Origin: JABSQH01 sp039194665
GTDB lineage: Bacteria; Actinomycetota; Acidimicrobiia; Acidimicrobiales; Ilumatobacteraceae
Assembly (NCBI GenBank): GCA_039194665.1
Contig: JBCCVW010000272.1
Span: forward strand, 1 to 5,105
DNA length: 5,105 bases
Direction: 5' to 3'
Below the pieces are notes generated by a model. That model was not told the DNA's origin, made no database searches, and saw only the letters and a list, made by a program, of their open reading frames with translations. How positions within the stretch are numbered: position 1 is the stretch's first letter; the number at the start of each line of letters is the position of its first letter. Shown one piece after another: positions 4,057-5,105 of the stretch. The position numbers were made by a program, and so were the translations under genes.

Positions 4057-5105
4057 CACCAGCGCCGTCGGTACCGCCGACCCGGTGTCCTCAGGGTGGT
4101 CATCGTCGCCGAGTCGTTCGTGCCGGCCGTGAATGGCGTGACCAACTCGGTGCTGCGGATCGCCGAACAACTCACCTCGCACGGCCACGAGTGCATCGTC
4201 GTTGCCCCGGGTCCCGGACCGACGGTCGTCGACGGTGTATCTGTGCTGCGGGTGCGTTCGTTCGACCTGCCGCGCTACGGCGATCTGCGCGTCGGGCTGC
4301 CGACCGCTCGCCTGGCGGCGATGTTCAAGCGGATACAACCCGACGTGGTGCACCTCGCTGCGCCCGCTGTACTCGGCGCGTCGGGCGCACTCGCGGCGCG
4401 GCGGGTCGGCGTGCCGTCGGTGGCCGTCTATCAAACCGATCTCGCCGGCTTCGCGCGTCGGCAACGACTGGGCGTCGCCCACCGGCCGCTGTGGAAGTGG
4501 ATCTCCTGGGTGCACCAGCGAGCCGACCTCACCCTGGCGCCTTCGACCTCGGCAGTCTGGGCGCTGCGCCACCACGGGGTGCACAACGTCGCGCTCTGGG
4601 CGCGCGGGGTCGACCTCCGACGATTCCACCCGCTGCACCGGTCCGACGAGTGGCGTCGCACGCTGGCGCCGGCCGGGGAGACAATCGTCGGGTTTGTCGG
4701 CAGGCTCGCCCCCGAAAAGCAGATCGGCCGGCTCGCCGCGACCTCCGCGCGCCCCGACGTCCGCGTGGTGGTGGTTGGCGACGGCCCCGAACGTGACCGG
4801 CTCGAGGCGGTGATGCCGCGCGCCACGTTCCTCGGACTTCGCCACGGCACTGAGCTCGGCGCGCTGTACGCCTCATTCGACGTGTTCGCCCATGCCGGAC
4901 TCGACGAGACGTTCTGTCAAGCGGTGCAAGAAGCACTCGCATCGGGGCTCCCGGTGGTGGCGCCTGCATCGGGAGGCCCACTCGACCTCGTCCGTCACGG
5001 TGAGAACGGCTACCTGTGGAATCCGGCGGACCCCGCATCGTTCTCGGAAGCGATCTCGGAGCTGGTTGGTCATCCGGCGCTTCGTCGACGACTCGGCGCT
5101 GCGGC
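4033..5105 (+). CDS. mgtA: GT4-family mannosyltransferase, MgtA-like (3'-truncated)
   Basis: A GT-B glycosyltransferase, open to the right edge (357 codons visible). With GTG 4033 as residue 1, the N-terminal domain opens RVVIVAESFVPAVNGVTNSVLR (21-42). It continues with DVVHLAAPAVLGASGALAARR (104-124) and VYQTDLAGFA (132-141). The linker is WARGVDLRRF (189-198). The nucleotide-sugar domain has VGFVGRLAPEKQ (219-230; R224, K229), VVVGDGPERDRL (246-257), and the EX7E motif between E292 and E300 in DETFCQAVQEALASGLPVVAP, followed by GGPLDLV. This closely resembles, from memory, M. tuberculosis Rv0557 and C. glutamicum MgtA. Those transfer mannose from GDP-mannose to a glucuronosyl-diacylglycerol at the inner membrane face to start glycolipid or lipomannan-like synthesis. 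PimB-type donor/acceptor use is the main alternative. The start is uncertain: homologues begin near RVxIVAESF, favouring GTG 4096; neither GTG has a Shine-Dalgarno. Only the extreme C-terminus is missing. Confidence 0.87.
   Translation, partial: MNEIVRAIHQRRRYRRPGVLRVVIVAESFVPAVNGVTNSVLRIAEQLTSHGHECIVVAPGPGPTVVDGVSVLRVRSFDLPRYGDLRVGLPTARLAAMFKRIQPDVVHLAAPAVLGASGALAARRVGVPSVAVYQTDLAGFARRQRLGVAHRPLWKWISWVHQRADLTLAPSTSAVWALRHHGVHNVALWARGVDLRRFHPLHRSDEWRRTLAPAGETIVGFVGRLAPEKQIGRLAATSARPDVRVVVVGDGPERDRLEAVMPRATFLGLRHGTELGALYASFDVFAHAGLDETFCQAVQEALASGLPVVAPASGGPLDLVRHGENGYLWNPADPASFSEAISELVGHPALRRRLGAA

Noticed and set aside
4017..4845. Long alternative frames on both strands over the glycosyltransferase
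   Set aside because: They are Arg/Pro/Ala-rich shadows. The frame containing GTG 4033/4096 carries every GT4 motif including EX7E.

Overview
The window is high-GC DNA from an actinobacterium. The best guess, from memory of protein families and not from any search, is an Acidimicrobiia / Ilumatobacter-like organism. Supporting points are the GC-rich wobble positions, GTG starts, a tRNA-Gly(GCC) with an encoded CCA end, an MgtA-type mannosyltransferase of actinobacterial style, and a secreted protease ending in a 'LDTR...VAGRGGV...DVLAY' module that I associate with secreted proteins of that class.

Layout. (1) Positions 2-445 hold the 3' end of a gene for an extremely acidic, disordered protein. 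It contains seven 21-bp repeats (DDEGEAA) and four 18-bp repeats (DAD[DV]EA). (2) A 74-codon conserved-looking hypothetical gene (476-700) lies one base before a complete AIM24/TIGR00266-family gene (702-1379); the two look like an operon. (3) A tRNA-Gly(GCC) gene (1455-1530) has its own extended -10 promoter, a possible leader hairpin and a strong terminator hairpin. (4) On the minus strand, 1616-3829 encodes a 737-residue exported subtilisin-fold protease. Its catalytic His is replaced by Glu, and its last ~125 residues form a separate module with visibly different codon use. (5) A ~200-base divergent intergenic region (3830-4032) carries a consensus -35 box and an unusual density of inverted and direct repeats. 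(6) A GT4 glycosyltransferase resembling MgtA (GDP-mannose-dependent mannosyltransferase) runs from about 4033 off the right edge.

The genes do not form one obvious pathway. The small ORF and AIM24 gene are probably co-transcribed, the tRNA is a stand-alone unit, and the protease and mannosyltransferase are divergently transcribed and may share control through the palindrome-rich region. The best leads are the D-E-S (rather than D-H-S) active site, the codon-usage break at the protease's C-terminal module, and the cluster of palindromes between the divergent genes. I see no convincing new defence or mobile system here.
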